Origin: Planctomycetota bacterium | GTDB lineage: Bacteria > Planctomycetota > Planctomycetia > Pirellulales > UBA1268 | Length of the DNA stretch: 64,000 nt | Direction: 5' to 3' | Assembly (NCBI GenBank): GCA_016872555.1 | Contig: VGZO01000002.1 | Coordinates: 1 to 64,000 of the forward strand | The notes under the pieces: model-generated | Databases searched by the model: none | Told to the model about the DNA's origin: nothing | What the model saw: the letters and a program-made list of their open reading frames with translations, nothing else | In this document: piece after piece, positions 60,946 through 64,000 of the stretch | Position numbering within the stretch: position 1 is the first letter of the stretch | Layout of the letters: the number at the start of each line of letters is the position of its first letter | Translations under genes and position numbers: made by a program

Positions 60946-62693
60946 GGCGCGGCTCCATCCGGACCAACCGCCGCGGCCCCCACCATCGGCTCCACGACGC
61001 GCACCACGGCGACGCTCTCGTCCACGACCACCTCCTCGCGGCCACCGGCCGGCCAGACGACGACGAGCGTCAACGGACCACGGGCCGCCGGCTTGGTCAA
61101 GCGCAGCCGGCGCTCCGAGTGCGACAGGTAACTGCCCCCCCCGGTGACCTGCGCCGTCACGATATCGGCCCCCGCGCCCAGGCTGACACGCGCGCCGACG
61201 GCGTCGCGATTCCCGATCGTGCCGACCAGTTCCACCGTCAGCGACGGACCGACCGCGGCGAAGGTGTTTTCCAGCACCGCCAGCGGCTCGTTGAGGTGCG
61301 ACACTGCCAGGTCGCCGTCGCCGTCGCCGTCGAAGTCGCCGACGGCCAGCCCGCGTCCTTCGTGGACGGCGGCGAAGTAGCTGCCCGGCACGGCCACCGC
61401 GCGGCGGAACCGTGCGCCGTCGTAACGCAGCAGCAGCGGCAGCTGTTTGCGCGGCGAGACGTCGGGGTATTTGATCACGTGACCGTCGGCGACCGCGATG
61501 TCGGTGCGGCCGTCGCGGTCGAAATCGTCGCAGGCCGTGCCGAATCCGACGAACAGCCCGCCGAGATCGCTGATCCCGTGGCGGCGGCTGACGTGGAGGA
61601 ACTGGCAGCGCCCCTCGTTGCGGTACAGCGCGAACGACTCCTGCTCGTAGTTGGCGACCCACAGGTCGGGCCGGCCGTCACGGTTGAAGTCGCAGACATC
61701 GACCCCCATGCTGCCGTTGGGGAGGCCGCGGTCGTCGAGGGCCACACCAGCCAGCAGGCCGCGCTCCTCGAAGCGGCCGTGGCCGTCGTTGACGTAGAGG
61801 AAGTTGTCGGTCGTGTCGTTGGCGACGTAGATGTCGACGTCACCGTCGACGTCGACGTCGGCGAGCAGCACGCCCAGCCCCTTGCCGTCGGCGCGCAGGC
61901 CGACCTCCGTAGCGGCGTCGTGGAACCCCCCCGCACCGTCCGACAGGTAGAGCGAGTCAGGCAGCCCGGCGAACATCCGCGGCGGGCAGATCTCGCGCCG
62001 CTTCGGATCGAAGCCGCAGGGGGGATGATTGGCAAACGACCAGTCGACGTACCGCGCCAGGTAGAGGTCGAGGGCGCCGTCGCCGTCGACGTCGGCCCAG
62101 CCGGCGCTCGAACTCCACCGCGCGTCTTCCCCCCCCGGCGCGGCCAAACGGGCGAACGTGCCGTCGCCGCGGTTGTGCCACCACTGAGGCACGCCATAGC
62201 CGGTGACGAGCAGATCGGGGAAGCCGTCGTTGTCGTGGTCGCCGATCGCCACGCCGTGGCTGTAAAGATCGTCGGCCACCAGGCCGGCCGGTCGCGCGAC
62301 CGCGCTGAACGACCGACCGGCCTGGTTGCGGAACAGACCGGTGGGGAGCCCCGTGATACGCTCGGCGGGGGCGAAGCCGCCCCCACCGGTGGCGACGAGG
62401 TCGACCCACCCGTCGCGGTCGAAGTCGAACCAGCCCACGCCCCCACCGAGTGATTCGAGGATCGTCGAATGGTCCGCCTGGTCACCGTTGCGGTGCGTGA
62501 ACGTGACCCCGAGGTCCGCGGCGCGGTCGACGAATCGCTCAGCCCCCGCGCTGCCGTCTTCCAGGGCGGCCGCCGGGCCCGCCCCCCCGCCCGGCGGCAT
62601 TGGTGCCGGCCGCGTGCAGCCGAGGACCCCGACGAGTAGCAGCGGGAGACCGTGGCGGGCGAGCCACGCCGCCGTCCGCGACAGCTCACTCAT
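60942..62693 (-). CDS. FG-GAP/VCBS-repeat lipoprotein with ASPIC/UnbV domain (CRTAC1-like)
   Basis: The 583-residue protein has a lipobox signal (LVGVLGC). Repeated calcium-binding FG-GAP blades are seen: GWFDFDRDGWVDLVATGGGG, GDHDNDGFPDLLVTGYG, ADVDGDGALDLYLARY, ADVDVDGDVDIYVANDTTDN, CDFNRDGRPDLWVANYEQES, DDFDRDGRTDIAVADG, GDFDGDGDGDLAVSHLNEP. These form a seven-bladed propeller of D-x-D-x-D-G type. The C-terminus has the ASPIC/UnbV motif GARVSLGAGADIVTAQVTGG, then GSYLSHSERRL. Family members are surface proteins of unknown role. Between two TPR genes in one operon, overlaps of 4 nt on both sides. Confidence 0.92.
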   Translation of the reverse strand: MSELSRTAAWLARHGLPLLLVGVLGCTRPAPMPPGGGAGPAAALEDGSAGAERFVDRAADLGVTFTHRNGDQADHSTILESLGGGVGWFDFDRDGWVDLVATGGGGFAPAERITGLPTGLFRNQAGRSFSAVARPAGLVADDLYSHGVAIGDHDNDGFPDLLVTGYGVPQWWHNRGDGTFARLAAPGGEDARWSSSAGWADVDGDGALDLYLARYVDWSFANHPPCGFDPKRREICPPRMFAGLPDSLYLSDGAGGFHDAATEVGLRADGKGLGVLLADVDVDGDVDIYVANDTTDNFLYVNDGHGRFEERGLLAGVALDDRGLPNGSMGVDVCDFNRDGRPDLWVANYEQESFALYRNEGRCQFLHVSRRHGISDLGGLFVGFGTACDDFDRDGRTDIAVADGHVIKYPDVSPRKQLPLLLRYDGARFRRAVAVPGSYFAAVHEGRGLAVGDFDGDGDGDLAVSHLNEPLAVLENTFAAVGPSLTVELVGTIGNRDAVGARVSLGAGADIVTAQVTGGGSYLSHSERRLRLTKPAARGPLTLVVVWPAGGREEVVVDESVAVVRVVEPMVGAAAVGPDGAAP

Positions 62694-63991
62694 GGGGCGG
62701 CCCCGTCACCGGTGGCTTCGATCCAGCGCCGCTGCTCGGCGGCACGACGTTCGTCGCCGACCGACTCATACCATTCGGCGAGCCGCTTCCGGGCCCGCTG
62801 GTGGCGGGGATCGACCTGGACGGCGGTCTCGAGCCAACGGATTCCGTCAGGGCCGAAGCCGTTCTGGAGAAGGATCTCGCCGGCATCGGCGCGGAGATCG
62901 GCGTCGTCGGGGCGCGTGCCGAGAAGCATCAGGGTGCTGCTCAGGCGGCGGCGACCATCCGCCAGCGTCCGTGCCCGGGCCTGGGCCTCGGCCGCCGCGG
63001 CTGCCGCGCCGACCCGTGACAGCCCGGCGGCATGGGCGAGATGGCAGCGTTCGTTGCGCGGATCGAGGGCGACCGCCTGCCCAGCCAGCGCGATCGCCCG
63101 TCGTGGTTCACCCTCCTCGAGCGCGATCTGGGCCAACTCGGCCAGCGCCACCGCGGCTTCCGGTGGGGTGAGGTCCAGCGTCAGCGCCTCGCGGATCAGC
63201 CGCTCCCCTCCGGCGACGTCACCGGCGCGGAGACGGCACTGGGCCAGGCCCACGAGCGCACTGCCGTCGTCCGGACGGGCGGCATGGACCGCGGCAAACT
63301 CGGCGGCGGCTGCCGGAAGCCGCGCCGCCTCCAATTCGAGGCGCGCGACGGCGCGGCGGAGATCGACCCGACCCGGGGCGAGCGCCAGCCCGCGCCGGTA
63401 GGCGTCGAGGGCCGCTCCGGCCTGCCCGAGGCGCTCTTCGAGCCGGCCGTGCAGGGCGTGGAGTTGGGGGTCGTCGTCGCGCCACCGCTCCCAATAGTCG
63501 AGGCAGCGGTCGGCATCGACGAACCGGAAGGCGTTGAGGAACCCCTCCGCCATCGCCGCATAGCACTCGGCGGCGAAGGCGTCGTCTCCCCCGTCACTGA
63601 TCAGCCTCCGCACGTCCGGCTCGACCTCGAGGATGTCGCCACACTGCGCCTCGGCGAGGAGTCGCTCCCGCGACACGCGCGACGGCTCGTGGCCGGCGGC
63701 CAGCGCGGTGCGAAACCATCCCTCGGCCTCGAGCAGGTCTCCGCGCCGGCGCAGCAAACGGCCCCGCTCGAACGCGCCGTCGGCGTCGGGCGCGCGGCCG
63801 CGGTCGAGCCGATCGCGGAACGCGAGGGCCAAATCGTAGTCGCCACCCGTTTCGGCGGCGTCGAGACGACGCGTTACGAGCGCGCGGTACCAGCGATCAC
63901 CGCGGGCGGCTACGAGCACGATCAGGGCGACGATCGCCAGCAGCGTCGCGACGCGCCACTCGCGGCCGGTCAGATGGCGGGCCGGTGGCAT
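62690..63991 (-). CDS. TPR protein, first visible gene of FG-GAP operon
   Basis: The 433-residue protein has an N-terminal membrane anchor (WRVATLLAIVALIVLVAARG). About nine TPR-like pairs follow (AFERGRLLRRRGDLLEAEGW, ALHGRLEERLGQAGAALDAY, RRGLALAPGRVDLRRAVARL, LVGLAQCRLRAGDVAGGERL, ELAQIALEEGEPRRAIALAG). The gene ends in ATGA with the FG-GAP lipoprotein. The ATG at 63991 is 9 bases from the window edge, so an earlier operon member cannot be excluded. Confidence 0.82.
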   Translation of the reverse strand: MPPARHLTGREWRVATLLAIVALIVLVAARGDRWYRALVTRRLDAAETGGDYDLALAFRDRLDRGRAPDADGAFERGRLLRRRGDLLEAEGWFRTALAAGHEPSRVSRERLLAEAQCGDILEVEPDVRRLISDGGDDAFAAECYAAMAEGFLNAFRFVDADRCLDYWERWRDDDPQLHALHGRLEERLGQAGAALDAYRRGLALAPGRVDLRRAVARLELEAARLPAAAAEFAAVHAARPDDGSALVGLAQCRLRAGDVAGGERLIREALTLDLTPPEAAVALAELAQIALEEGEPRRAIALAGQAVALDPRNERCHLAHAAGLSRVGAAAAAAEAQARARTLADGRRRLSSTLMLLGTRPDDADLRADAGEILLQNGFGPDGIRWLETAVQVDPRHQRARKRLAEWYESVGDERRAAEQRRWIEATGDGAAP

Positions 63992-64000
63992 CGGACAGTG

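Noticed and set aside
1-64000. tRNA, rRNA, riboswitch or tmRNA genes
   Set aside because: Both strands were scanned by eye for cloverleaf and conserved rRNA blocks. Nothing convincing was seen, but a computed search (tRNAscan-SE, Infernal) was not possible here.

Overview
The window is about 70% GC chromosomal DNA. Its gene content points to a planctomycete, most like the Pirellulales. The signs are a DUF1559 type-IV-pilin-like protein with an adjacent lipoprotein, two PEP-CTERM proteins (one built from autotransporter-type beta-strand repeats), an ASPIC/UnbV-type FG-GAP protein between TPR genes, a YidC with a PDZ domain in its periplasmic loop, and a lipid A cluster (ompH-like, lpxC, lpxA, Gfo/Idh/MocA oxidoreductase). 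No rRNA, tRNA or CRISPR array was recognised. Most long antisense reading frames are by-products of the GC content.

Bases 1-12,950 are an accessory region. After the 3' part of a TPR gene comes a graveyard: a HipA toxin C-terminus, a dead IS91-type transposase carrying three copies of a ~75-100 nt three-hairpin element, a GntR regulator with its membrane protein, a hypothetical gene, a TPR gene, a Fic protein, an IS3-type element cut by a second IS91 tail, an IS66 element with a crippled tnpC, and a DUF4258/BrnT-like toxin whose 5' end was replaced by the IS66 end. Pieces of HipA, Fic and BrnT-type systems suggest repeated acquisition and loss of toxin modules.

Bases 13,000-26,200 encode surface and exported proteins: a PEP-CTERM endonuclease/phosphatase-like protein, a Tat-exported 5'-nucleotidase-like enzyme, a 1790-residue beta-strand-repeat protein made of two tandem modules, the DUF1559 protein and lipoprotein, and a secreted lipase-like hydrolase.

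Bases 26,400-64,000 look like core chromosome. They hold endonuclease IV, a manganese/iron-type ABC importer whose permeases carry C-terminal winged-helix regions (one DtxR/MntR-like), a GNAT enzyme, an inactive/active M16 peptidase pair, an ABC-2 permease, the lipid A cluster, an M28-PDZ peptidase, an FHA-GAF histidine kinase, a core-sugar glycosyltransferase, an RluD-type pseudouridine synthase, a YfgM-like TPR protein, a UvrD helicase, MnmE, YidC, a phosphoesterase, TsaB, pyruvate carboxylase, and a TPR/FG-GAP/TPR operon running off the right edge. Coupled ATGA/GTGA-type overlaps are common inside operons.

The most unusual signal is the three-hairpin element family in the dead IS91 transposase (2,694-3,876). 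Its copies differ in stem sequence but keep the same pairing plan, loops and bulge.
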